Made by a program: the position numbers and the translations under genes | Source: Lineus longissimus | Lineage: Eukaryota > Nemertea > Pilidiophora > Heteronemertea > Lineidae | Length of the DNA: 64,000 bases | Reading direction: 5' to 3' | Assembly (NCBI RefSeq): GCF_910592395.1 | Contig: NC_088321.1 | Coordinates: 16,306,001-16,370,000 of the forward strand | The notes under the pieces: model-generated | Told to the model about the DNA's origin: nothing | The model's database searches: none | What the model saw: the letters and a program-made list of their open reading frames with translations, nothing else | Shown: piece after piece, positions 45,180 to 58,000 of the stretch | Position numbering within the stretch: the stretch's first letter is position 1 | How the letters are laid out: each line of letters begins with the position of its first letter

Positions 45180-48100
45180 TCTATTCATTGCTGGCATGAT
45201 TGGCAGTAGTACCTACATGACAGAAAGAGGAAGCTGGAGAAATGTCAAAAGTTTACCCACCGTACTCTGCACTGAACTTTCCAATACCTTGCACATTATT
45301 TCCAGTTCATCACCAGTTCTCCTTGGCCTCGTACCTGTGAACACGGGACGGTTACACCACTAGTTAGGCAAACATGTTCTTCCTCTACTCGCTTGTGCTG
45401 GATTAGTTGGGTGACGTTTGTCTTCTGAAAAGTTGGCCTGATGCAATCTTGGTATTAAGGAACAATCATTGCCTAATATTCAGGTGGATCTCACTATCGA
45501 TTTTGTATATCTGTTCCTTTATCAGGGATAATCTCAGGGATCTAATATTGGAACTGGATAATCTCAAGGATATACTCAAGATTATCAGTTTGTTTTCAAG
45601 GATGCAATTCTTTTTTAGTGTTAGGTAAGTTAAGAAGGCAGTATGTGTGTTCAAGCTCTGTCCTATCAAAGCAACTGATGGTTGATCAAGTCCAACACGA
45701 GTTTCTGAATAGAACCCTATTGATTGGGAAGAGCATCCACAGCAGAACAAGGGGGTCCTTCTCTGATATGTTAAGATTAGCTTGGTAAGCAAGGCGAGGC
45801 CTTCCTTCCAAGGTAAGCAAAGCAAGGTCATGCCTTCCTTCAAGGTATCAACCACAAATAATATTGACCGTGTTCGCACACTCCTGGAGATGGCCAATAC
45901 TAGTATCAATCTGTTCTTCCTCAGTCTACCAAACCTGTCATTTCCCCAAACCTTTTACTCGATTGACCGTTATGCCGTAGAATTTCACAAACTTCTAGCA
46001 TCATGAACGTTCAAGGTTGACAGCGAAATTCGGATTCAGTAAAGTAGTCGTACAAATTCCCATATCTTCAGTGATGATCTTCAAGCTGCTTTGAAGATTT
46101 ATGGGCTCTACCAAATCATTTCCTCACACAATCCACCGCAGTACCTCAAGGCAATACTCCATCCGACTTCAAAGGCCGTTAACCTGCTCCGCAATCTGTT
46201 CTTACATTTCCCGTCCTCCGCCGTCGCTTTGAGCAAGGAATCATCGATTTGGCATCACATGTTTAGGGGGTTTGATCATCACCTGAGCGCATCTTAACCC
46301 TCATGGAACTAGTCATCAAGAGTGGCTGTAGTTGCGGTGTAGGAAGTCTTTGTTTCTTGATCAAATTCGTCATCAGTTGCAGTCTCCTTTGAGCAATGAT
46401 CGGATTGGTTTGAACTTTGATTGTGTCAGTGAGATGATTTTGATCACGTGAATGGTATAAAGACTTAGCCTTGAGTCACGTCTTGGCGGCATGATTTCAA
46501 GGGTGAAGATTTGTAAGGGTAAGTTACCTCCAAACGTCGACTAGTTAGCTGCACTCTCAATCCAAACTGTGAAGTCTTTTCCACCTCAGACATTGCCAAG
46601 GTGAGCAGATGAGGGTAGGGCAGAGTCGCACTCAGATTGAGAGTATTTTAGGATCGATACAGCCTGCTGTAAGAGGATGGTAAATGGCACAGTTATTTAT
46701 TATGCATCTTATATTTCAGGAATCAGATTAACAATGGTATGAAGGACGACATCTTCTTGATTTATCATTTTGTATTGCGTTGCAGCTGGCACTGTTGCTA
46801 TTCCTGTCAGTGATCAGAAGCTGTAGCAGTTAATATCGATATCATTCCAAATGTCATAAGGTCATGTTTTCATTGCATCCTTTGCTCCAGAAAGCGTCCG
46901 ATGACAAAACTCCCTGTAACATCGTCATAGCTCTGTCATGTGCCATCAATACACTTTAGCATGGGCATAACAGGATATCTATATTGTTGTTGGGCCCAGT
47001 TTATCATTGAGACACCAGAAGGAACATCTTGAGTTGGCCGGTGTTAACCGATACATCAGGCTGATATGACTGAATTTGCCACCATTTCAGGCATCTTTCA
47101 TGAATTCACTGCAACACGACCCATGGCATCTAATCATGTTGAAGTAATTGCCTGACTATTGACATACCTCTCATATCCGTTGAAATTTGATGTTGAGTTT
47201 TGAGTTAAAGGCATTCGTGCTCCTGGTGTCTGCTCGACTGACATGGGCGTATCGGACCATAAGCGACAACTACAGCGTGCCTGCATCCAAATCAATTTCA
47301 AATGATGCCCGAACAAGCTATGTTGATGATTGCATGGCATATTGACTTGTCACTTGAAGAGAATTTAATCAGTCTCGACAAGCAGCAGTAGTTATTTGAA
47401 TTTCTTGGCAGAAAGTTGCATCATTTGGATCCATGTTGTGGCCCCGAGTCTGCGCACTCATCTGGCAGTCATGGCTAACTTTGTCACTGAGCTGAAGAGG
47501 AAAAACTCCAACAGAGCAATGTGCGTATTGGATGAACCATTTATCTCACCCGTGGGAAATCTACCCCTGACTTATTTTCCCAAACACGCAATGGAATGAC
47601 AACCTGCCACATTGACAATATTGATGGCGTTATTATCTCCAAGCAAAAAAATGTCTGTTGTGGTACGGTGTTTGTGGCGAAATTGGTGGCTTCAAGACGA
47701 TGTGTGTGTGGTGACGACATCCCGCAGCTGCCATCAGTCCTTCATTGTAAAGTGTTTGCCATCTGGCTTTGTCATGGCCATGTTGTAGAGCTGTTGCACT
47801 GAGGTCTGAGGTCTGGTGTGTGGTATGTGATGACAACCTTTCCCTGTTCTGTCCAAAAGGTGGATTGGATTCTTACAAGTGTAAAAAGAGAACAAGCCTC
47901 CTTGAGTCATTATCCCCATGCTTCTAGAGACATAACTGAATTACTGAAAGAGCTTGTTATGGTTTGGAGATTCTAAATATGGGTCTGCCTCAGAGGGAGA
48001 TGTCGATGATCATCTTTGTCTCTTCTGTGAATCCGTGCGTCGGCAACCTTAAAGTGCGCTAACACTTTGGTCGGGTTGAGACTGGTGGTTAAGCGATTGA

Positions 48101-50470
48101 TTATTCCAGTCGTGGATGTACTTTTTGGCTGATCAGTCTCCGTCAGTTGTCTGTCCGACATCAGTCGCTGATTTGCTGCAAATAAGATGAACGTCTGAAC
48201 AAAATTGCATCAGGAAATCAGTCCACCGTCTCGTCAAGTTTCCGGGGCCTTTTCGACACCCGAGTTAAAGTCATGGCGAAAAGAATAATTGATGAGCAGT
48301 TATCAAAAATATTGATATACCAGTACGGAAAATATTCTGGCTTATCTCCGGGCTATTCCTGTCAAGGATGTAAACATTTTTAGCGGCATAAACCATAAGT
48401 TTTTCGCTCACAAAAGCGTGTCCGTGAGTACAACATGGTATTTCACAGGTAAAAACATTGATATTGACAACTTTCACAGGTGGTGTGTGGAAGGTGGCCG
48501 GTACATAATCGAAAACAGAAGTTAGCTATAGCTGGTTCCGAACGACTGGTAGGCCTACTCTAGAACCTACATCTGTTAGCTCTCAGCTGTAGTTGTAGCT
48601 GGAGATGATCTCTAACAAGCCTCAAGCACTGGTAGTCTTGCTCAATCAGCTGAAAAGATCAAAAAGGGACCTCAGCACAACCATTCAGTTTGCTGTTCAA
48701 TTAACAGACTATCTTGGCTGAATAAAACAACATTACCATGCTTACGACATCTTCACACCATTATTTTTATCCAATGTCCCATCTGATGTTAATGGTCTCA
48801 TCTATTCTTTAGTTAAATCGTTTATCTGAGACTAAGGATGCGTTCGCTGTCGCTGTTTGAAAAATCGCTAGCTGTCGCTGATGTAAGTAAGCTGTAGTTG
48901 TTATGTTCAGATCAGCTGACAAAAAACCATGTGGAATGGCATTTCAGGATTGTCTTAAGTGTTCTTACTGTGATGCAAAATGTTAATTCATGCAATTATT
49001 GCACAAAAACACCGCCCAACTCCTGGGGTGTTTGTCTTGGGATCTTTTTCTTCCAAATTGATGCTGTACACTGTAATGACCCCAAATTGAATCCAGTCGG
49101 TTATATGAGCTGTCTCATAATTACGTATAATTGTAATACCTAACACTGTTGATACTGTTTAGTTGGTTGATGTGAGTCTGTTGCACGTAACAAAGGCCTT
49201 TGTGCAGGCGCCCTTCAACCGGCAAAGTAACGCTGACACAGTAGTTAGCGCCATCACCTCTCAAGAGTACGCATCAAAGATTGACTCAAGTGCTCATTTT
49301 TTGCTGTTTGGTTAATGTTATTGCTTTCATTTTTCATTCGCAAAAGTGTGATTACGGTTCAGCGCCTCTTGTCAGTTTAAGTTTGATTGATTGCCTCTCG
49401 ATATGCATGCGTAATGTAATCATGCCAACGATGTTAGTTCTTGATGCTGCCACCAGATGGACCTGTAGTGACTGTCTGAGGAAGCCTGTTCCATATCGTA
49501 CCATAACTTCATTATACAACACCTTGCAGTATTAGCAACAGTCTTACACTATACGCCATCTGTTGGCCGGAATCATAATCAGCCAGTGTAACATTTGAAG
49601 AATAAGCAGAGAATGCGACCCAGTTGCGTTGATGTTGCAAGCAAAAAGAACCTAGAGGGGTAACAGCGATAGGCTGAACGGCTGAGCTAATCAAGCCGGA
49701 GTGAAAACCAATCTCTGGAAAAGCCTACAGCAATCGATAAACGATTCTGACTCACAATTATTCCATGAAATTCTCGGTAGAGCTATATCGATATATTTAC
49801 CACAGGTCTACCGACGTCACTAGCGGACTGCAGTCTGATTGGCTGCTATCTTTAGCCATGACGTTATCCGCTAGTTCAACAAAACCGATGGCAGCATGAA
49901 TGGGCAATATACCATGGCAGTTGTTGTATACAGGCAGCGACGGATATTTTTCTCGGCGGTTCACGATGTACGTAACTATCGGTCGGTGTTGGCTTGTTTC
50001 CAATGATAACGTTGGTTTCGGTAACATGTTCGTTAGAATAGCGAGTCTGTGCTAGCCTTGCATTGGCAATGCTAGCTTCTGGCATGTCGCCATTAGCATA
50101 AGTTGTCTCTTGGTGTCCTTGTCTATCAGTAAACGAGTGTCTTGACTGTTTTGTGAGCCCTTGTGATTGCTTGTCCTTCAAAGACTTCCCAGTCTGAGTT
50201 CCAGTCTCTTTGTAACACTGGTTTCATCATGGGTTGTGCTACCTATACTGGTCGGCGGTAACCTTGACTAGGAAGCAGTGGATATTGTGGTTGTCCGTGC
50301 TCCTATTAGCTTACCCCTGGGATTAGATTTTGGTGTCTGATCTCTCATGTTCACCTTACCACATGGGGGGGGGATAGGATAAACTTTATTGGAGTCAACA
50401 GTCTTATGATTGTGAGTTGGTCAACCTAAGCAGTGCAGCCCTGAGGTGTCAACTCACATGAGGTCTCCCT
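45180..50470. other. No gene supported
   Basis: Mostly unique sequence with short incidental frames on both strands. No frame is flanked by convincing splice sites or shows recognisable protein features. Confidence 0.35.
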
Positions 50471-50472
50471 AA

Positions 50473-50688
50473 GTGCAGATACTTGAGGCTGGACTTGGAT
50501 GGGGTGCAGATACTGAACTTGAGGCTGGACTTGGATGGGGTGCAGATACTGAACTTGAGGCTGGACTTGGATGGGGTGCAGATACTGAACTTGAGGCTGG
50601 ACTTGGATGGGGTGCAGATACTGAACTTGAGGATGGACTTGGATGGGGTGCAGATACTGAACTTGAGGATGGACTTGGATGGGGTGCC
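50473..50688. repeat. 36-bp tandem array, about 6 copies
   Basis: The unit contains GGCTGGACTTGGATGGGGTG followed by CAGATACTGAACTTGA. The last two copies carry GGATGG in place of GGCTGG. Repetitive open frames on both strands follow from the unit length. Confidence 0.97.
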
Positions 50689-52021
50689 AAGTTTAGGGAC
50701 TTGATGCAATCAGTCATGTTTTCTCTAAGCTGAGGCACAAGCATGGATGTGGCAAACTCTCTTTGAACCTTCTGACAGTTGACCAAGTGATTAATCCATT
50801 AGGGAACCAGCTTGTTAATTATTGACAAGCAACAACGACATTGTGTACACATAGTAAACAAGGTGAGACAATGGGCCATTGAAATAGACAATGGGCCATT
50901 GAAATAGACAATGGGTTATTGGATTGGACAATATGAGCAACTGGAACATTGATTAAGTCTCTTGTAAATTATGCAAGATATAAAAACAGTTTTCATACTG
51001 TTGAATGCGTTTTGGCAGGGTAACTGTGTGTTGTTCCTAAATCATAATACTGATTGTTGTGGGGCCAATGAAACATCATAAATACTACAAATTCATTCTT
51101 GGGATAATTAGCATGAAGTCACCTATAGATTTATCATGTAAGAAGTCGCTTATTGTAAGACACATCATAAGGTTTGGCACAATTGTATAGTCTGTGAAAG
51201 AAAACTTCAGCAACATCCAATATTCACTTCCCCCAAAAGTTGCATCGTACACAAAAATCAGACAAATTCAATTTGTTAGCTTGGCTACTTTCGTCAAGGA
51301 GATGCAGTGTACAACCATAATCGTCCTTGTCATTACATGTGTTGAAGGACACTGTCTCATCACAACAATCGAACTCAACAGTCTAACAATGGGTCCAAGG
51401 ACCATCTCCTTGCACTTGTCAGACCAAACAAGCACCAATCGTTGATTGAATTTGTTAATTAGCAGAGTAATCTGATCTGTAAATTGATGTGCTTTGAACT
51501 GCGTTTGAAAATTGGCATAATCTTATTATGATAATTGTGTGTAATGGTCGTCATTTAGTTTGAAGTCAAAGCTTTGTAGTCGAGATGATTTTCATCAGAT
51601 CGATTTCGTGGATTCACGAGTAGGAGGGTATTTAATAGGAAACGCATCATGAGTATCACTTATGACGGCTTCAGATAGGTCAGCACGTCTAGTTTGGGAA
51701 ACAAGGAAATATGGCCTGTTTGCTGTTTGGGAAAATTGGTTTCTGATTGATAGATTGATTTGTTGTCGTGTTTCATGTGATAGTCTTGCAGCAAGAACGA
51801 GGACATTGCTGTTTTGTTGGTTTCGTAAGTTCTGATGAGCTTCTGAATCAGTTTGGATATCCGCATTTCTTTGTGTCTTTAGGCTTTCAGGCCCTTCAGT
51901 GTCTTTATCAGTAAAGATAGTCTTCATCCTGCCTAATGAATGACCTTGATCACTATTTCATGATTTGACCTTTGTTATTGACCTTGCTCTTGCTAATGAC
52001 CTTGACCTCTTCTATTTGTAG

Positions 52022-55000
52022 GTCATCATGAAGAACAATGGCCAGTACGTCATATGACGACCTCCTCAAACAATGCGAGAGTCTAAAACGCAAAAACACA
52101 CATTTGAAACGGGAACTCTCCGATAATTCTCTTTGTTTGACGCAGTTGGAATATGAGGCTTCAAACATGAAGAACGTATTACAACAGTTACAGAATACGA
52201 TGGCCGACGACAATGCGGACACTCGGCCATCTTTGAATCGCGAGTTTCATAGTTTCAACAGCTTGGATATGCACGACCACAACTACAATGGTGAGTATGT
52301 ACTATTGATGTTTAGGCATATGGGGTGAGGTTGAGGTGCGGATTATTGCATAGAGAAACCTCACCAACAGGTTGATGACCGGATATTCATTGATGGCAGC
52401 ACCAACAAAGTGGTTGATTACAACTTTTCAGTTCCTCTCCTCAACACCAGGTGGCAGCACCAATAATCCAAATCTCTTTGTAGCATTTCTGTGGCTGAAC
52501 TTTCAATGCATTTGATTATTGCACAGACTAATGCATGCAGCCAATCAACTTATATATCCCATGATAATAGTAGCTTTATTCTCTATTGGTTATATATTGA
52601 CGATATTTGATGGGAAACACTAACACTTAGACAATACAATATCGCTTCGGCGCCAAACAAAATCGACTGTGTGTTTTGTAAGATTCAGGTTGCTGACTGC
52701 GATCTGAGGGTGTAGGTTTGGTAGTTAGTCACATAACCTTTGGCAAGTCACTTTACATGATGGATGCATCCTTTGGCCTCTTAGAGCTGTGCCATATTGA
52801 TTGCCGGGGCCTAATTGTGTGGTGTTCAATTTGTCAAGGGTGACAGGTTGATCTAAAGTGAAAGTGCTAATGAAGACCAGTTAGGAAAAGGGGACCCTGA
52901 AACTGTTCGGTCAGCTTTTGGCGCCAAACACTCCAAGACAAGCGGCTTGCCTGAGATCACAAGCATTAGATTATTGATATTTCCGTAGGAACCCTTAATC
53001 GCCAGCGACTGCCACTATATGTTCCATTCACAATTTATTGGTTGTTGGTTGTTCCCCCTCCTGTGATCATCATTCAGTGGCACCATGCCAAATCGACTAT
53101 TATTGTTATCGTAAAAAATCAATGATGCAAAAATGATAGTAGGTTTGTTGTAGAGTGAGCTATCTTGTATGCTGCGACACGGAAGGTTATTACTAGGGGT
53201 TACTCGGTGGCAACCACTGGTATCATGAACTGGGTTATACCACTGTGATGTCGTGGCTCCGACCCTCGGTCTAGTACAGTCAGCTAAGACTCCAGTCAGG
53301 TCTGACCCACCTCACTCCACCCTGGAGAAAGATGGGATACTGGTTACAAATGCTCAGGTTGTAACGCTGATTCGGCAGCTCATCTGAGTCGTCAATGTAC
53401 CGGATAGTCAGGCCTAAAGTGTGAAGTTGGATGATAACCTTTGCTGTTCTTGCAGTCTATAACTCAAAAGCTGAATGTAAAAAGCCTTCCAAGATGTATT
53501 GTGCCATCCTAAAAGCTCGCAAAACTGTATCACATGACCATTCATTGGAAAGCTCTTGATTAGAACTTTCCAATGGTTCCAATCAATGCGTGGAAAGAAT
53601 CATCATCAGAAAGATATTTAAACAGAAAACCTCTCTGTTTGTTTTGCCTTTGAATATGCAGCCTGTTGCTTCCCGTTGATGATGAATAGCTGAGATGATT
53701 GCCCAACCACCCTCCTCCAACATGGCTGTTGGCATTTCTCCTGGGAGCAGAATGGTTACCAGGCAACGCAAGATAAACGTCTGATTCAAAGAGAGATGTG
53801 AGGCTCTTGTGACGTTTGAGAGTACCCCATCTTTGAGAGTGGTTTTTGGCTTGTCTTGTTCTGACTTGTGGCATCAACACTGGCCCTCTCCACCCGAGCA
53901 GGTGCAGTAGAGTTCTGAGGCCCCTACGTGTGATCATCCTCATCTTCATTTGAGGTGATACCTGTCTGCTCTTCCCCCGTAGGAGTTCCCTTGCACCATC
54001 TCCTCTGTTGACCTCCTAGCAAACCTTCTTTGGACTAAGTTGCTGTCTTGCTCTCATTCTTGGCCAGGCAGTGTGTGGTCATCAGCCGCTGCCTGATCCA
54101 CCATCAGTCCATCACCACTGCCAAGGTCATGACCAGCGAAGACTCTCACCGCCAATGGCATGAAACCACCAACCAGCAAAGCCGTCATGACAGCTGCTCA
54201 TGAATCATACTTAGTGATCACCTCGAGAAGACTGTGTCGGCAATCGCAATGAGGTGGACTGGCTTGGTAGCAGTGGATGAAGAGACAATCATATCTTAAG
54301 GTCATTCACACAGTTTCAGAGGGGGAGGGGGTCACTGCGCGTAATGATTGGAGACTGGTAGTGGCAGGCTGGGGTTGTTTGTCCAGTGTTTTTGTGAAGT
54401 TTGCAGTCGCAATGGTTATGTTGTCGCAAACACTCAATCATATAGCAAGCAAAGAACAGAGAAGAGCTCAGTGTAGAGTCAGGAAGTCATCGGTTCGGCT
54501 CTCAAAAGGACCTTGGTGTCAGTTTTGTGGAATGATACTTGGTGATCAATAATCGCAGATCATCCATCTGTTCTGCTCTGGCGTGTCAGTATGTATTTTG
54601 TTTATGAATGGCCTTTTAGTATCTTGTTATTGTGTGTCATCTCTTCAGCTGCCGTCCACACACACTGTATGTTCAGAGGGATAAACGCAACCCTCATAAT
54701 CAATCCATGCCATTAAAAATCCTGTCATAAAATCACCATTCACAATTCCGAGTATTAGAACAGATAAGCGGGTTTAAATCATCAAAATCTGAAATGAGCG
54801 TCACAGGGGAGTGATGAGAGATGTCGCTAGGGAGCCATGACAGAAGCGAGGTGACAAGATGGAAGAATGATTTATGAATGCGATGATTCACTCTGTCATG
54901 CGGGGAGTGCTAGCTTCCGTTGGTTGACGGCAACGAGACAGTCCTGTGCGTTGACTGGTGTGAGAGCTTGTTACGCCAGTGGTACCGTACACGAAAGCTT

Positions 55001-58000
55001 CCCCTACATTTCCCGCCCAAGGACTACTTCCCATTTCACTGGCTGATGGAAGCCTTCATGGCGTTGAGCAAGACACCAAGCCTTCTCTTCATCTTGTGAA
55101 TAAAAAGTAAAATTTAGGGTCCTTGCATCTGGTGCCTATCCCAAGCCCTATCCCTGACCCTTTTTGACATATCATAACATTCACACAGGCCCCGAAACAA
55201 AGTCGTTTTACTGATATTAGCCAATGCCTCAGTGACTGTTCTTTGCATAGAGGAAGGAGCTGAATTGCGCTTCAAGGTCTTGGGAGGTGCAAGGGACTGA
55301 ATCTAAATGGCAATGACCATCGAGCCAATCAGTCACAGTCAAGGAATGTTGGATAAGATGGCTGAATCTACTTCTCAGGAAGTCAAGATATATTGTTACC
55401 TGTGTCTTCTCGGAATGATTTGAGAGAAAATACTGTTGAGAAATGATACGCAGACTGCTTGGAGTGGCCAAGAGGTTTCCTGTTTGTTCTGTGGTCATGA
55501 TCGGTGCAAGGAAAGCATTCCTTGAAGAACTGGATCGAATGCTGCTAGCCCTGGCTGACGAATATGAGAGAAACTTTGATCGGGAGAGAGTAGCAGCCAG
55601 AAGTGTGAGTGGTTAGAGAGTCTGCCTTTTGCGTCTTTTTAAGAGGTCCCAATGTCGGTCACCCCAGCAATCTCAAGAATCAGGCAGAGATTGAAGAGAT
55701 CCGGTTCAACACAACATTTGCCCTGCCTCCCCATGCTAAATAATCACAAATACGGACCAACGAATAGGGCACATCCCATGCTATTGAAAGATGATCCTGG
55801 TCCTAATATAGAGGCCCAATATCAATCACTTCGGGCAATTACACAAAATTAACAAAAACCTTAACAAAATTGTAAAAAACTCCACAAAACCCACATAAAT
55901 TGAGCAAATCCGGCTCCACTCTCTGCCACCAGCCCTCCCCACGCAGAATGAGTCATGCCCGAGTGGAAGTCGGAGGCAGGGATGGGGATTTTTAACGAAC
56001 ATTTATACAAATTTTGCAAATTTAGGATGATATTTTTACACAACGATGGATTTTTTACGACCGGATTGGTGAGTTATGTCCGATTTGTGAAATTGGTGAA
56101 TTTTGTGCCAGAATTTTCTTGTTTAGGTGTCAGACTGAGGTCTTCTGTTGTTATGTTGCTGTGTTTACATCACAGTGTATGCTGTGTACACTGGTCTAGT
56201 GCTACTGCACCGGCTAGGGTGGGATGTCAGACTATGGCTAACTATAGCTGCTCTGCTGTCAGGCTTTAGCTCTGAAACATGAGTAAATGCTATGATTTTG
56301 TTTCAGGCTTTGTCAGAGGTCATAATGTGTGTGTTCATTCATAGATTTTGGTCAACCATGAAATCTGGGTACTCAGTTCCTTTGTTGGGGAAGTAGCAGG
56401 TGGGTGAAGTGTGTGTGTATCCTTTGCATTTATAACAGAATCTGGACTATGAATGGAGATGTGATGACTTTGTTGGGTTGTGAAATGTAGTCAGTTTAGA
56501 TCTTTTTGTGGCTTTACCCCTAAGTCTCCTCAATATCATTTAGCCTGTATCTGAAGACAGACATAACGGCCTGAGAACCAGATATGTCTGTTGGAACTGT
56601 AGCAGTGATACCGCTGGGCTCACACTCCAGTCTCGGGCCACACTGGAACTGTACCAGTGATACCGCTGGGCTCACACTCCAGTCTCGGGCTACATCAGAC
56701 TCATGAATAATTCCAGATTAGTCCCACCAACTGAATTGGTAATACACTCGACTGTAGTGCCAGTATGATTGGATACTGAAGCAAGCCAGATCTAATGAAC
56801 ATCCAACCATATCGCTCTTATTAAAAAAACTCGTGCTTTTATCCTTGGTTCACCTCTGCTGATATTTTTTCCACGGTTTCTTCTGATTTCTTCACATCTT
56901 TTGCTAATGCATTTACAAGGTGTAGAAAGAGAGAATGTCTCGAGGCAATGTCAGCTTCGATGAACTCCGTGTGTGACTCAGGCGTAGATCATCTGAGTCC
57001 ATCTGCTCAACATTCAGATGGTTAGTGCAGAACAGATTTCTTGAAGAATTCTTTAGTTGTGTGGAACATAGACTCATGGGTGGTTGGTTCATGTCTTAGT
57101 CCTTGGATCATGTCATTGGCACTAGGTTAGAACAACCCTGGGACTAACAAATGTTGTCCTTAATGAATGGTACCAAAACCAGCGTCGTTTTCAAGAGACG
57201 GTGAACGGCTAGCAGTGTTGCCTTCTGAGGAAGGTTGCTTTGTGTTTGACTTGTTAAGTGACATGACAGCCGCCCTTAAAGAAGGTGTAGAAGATGCTCA
57301 ATGGAATATAAACGTCCAGAAGCAATGATAGTGAATAGTTTGAGTTGTTGGCTCAAGTGATCAGAGAGTGACTCAGGCCAGGAAATCCTAGTCCATGTTG
57401 AGATAGCATGGCGTGGATGTACCAGAGCCGTGTTTACAAGAAGTTCTCTGGTTTGGAGATATTGGCTCTCTTTGTTTCTTGGTGCAAGCTATGGGGTGTC
57501 GCATAAAAGTGCCTTGGTCATATGAGGAGATCTTGTCTGAGTCAGTCTGTGTTGAGATAGTGGAAGGTGGGCATGTACCAAACCCTTGTTTACGGCAAGT
57601 TTTGCGGTTTGAAGCTGTTATGTACTTCGTGGACAGTTTGGAAGCCAAGGCCAACATTCTGAATCTTTATGATCAAAATTGATATAAAGTGGTGTTGGGT
57701 TTCATCTTGTGCCACCTGCGGCCACTTTCCTCACCTACATACCTTGAGTTCACGATGTGGAAGATAATCACGATTAGTTGGCCACCTATTCTCGATCGAT
57801 CAGATTCTATTACTACCACCTTGGAGGCAGCTTTTCTCATCAATCGAAGCTCAAGTCAGTAGGCCTACTTCCACATGATGTTGGAAAGCCCAGAGTTATC
57901 TACTGATGACCAGTTTTAAAGGGTCCTGTGGCTTGTGTAGTTAATATCCCAGGATACAAACTGACAGTCTTTGGGTGTCAAAGACTTGGTGGGTGAAGAT

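Noticed and set aside
50469-50786. Repetitive ORFs such as APHPSPSSSSVS and EAGLGWGADTEL
   Set aside because: Artefact of the 36-bp array with no gene context.
53560-53949. 129-codon minus ORF in the APC intron
   Set aside because: The translation shows no domain or repeat, splice sites are lacking, and length alone is weak evidence here.
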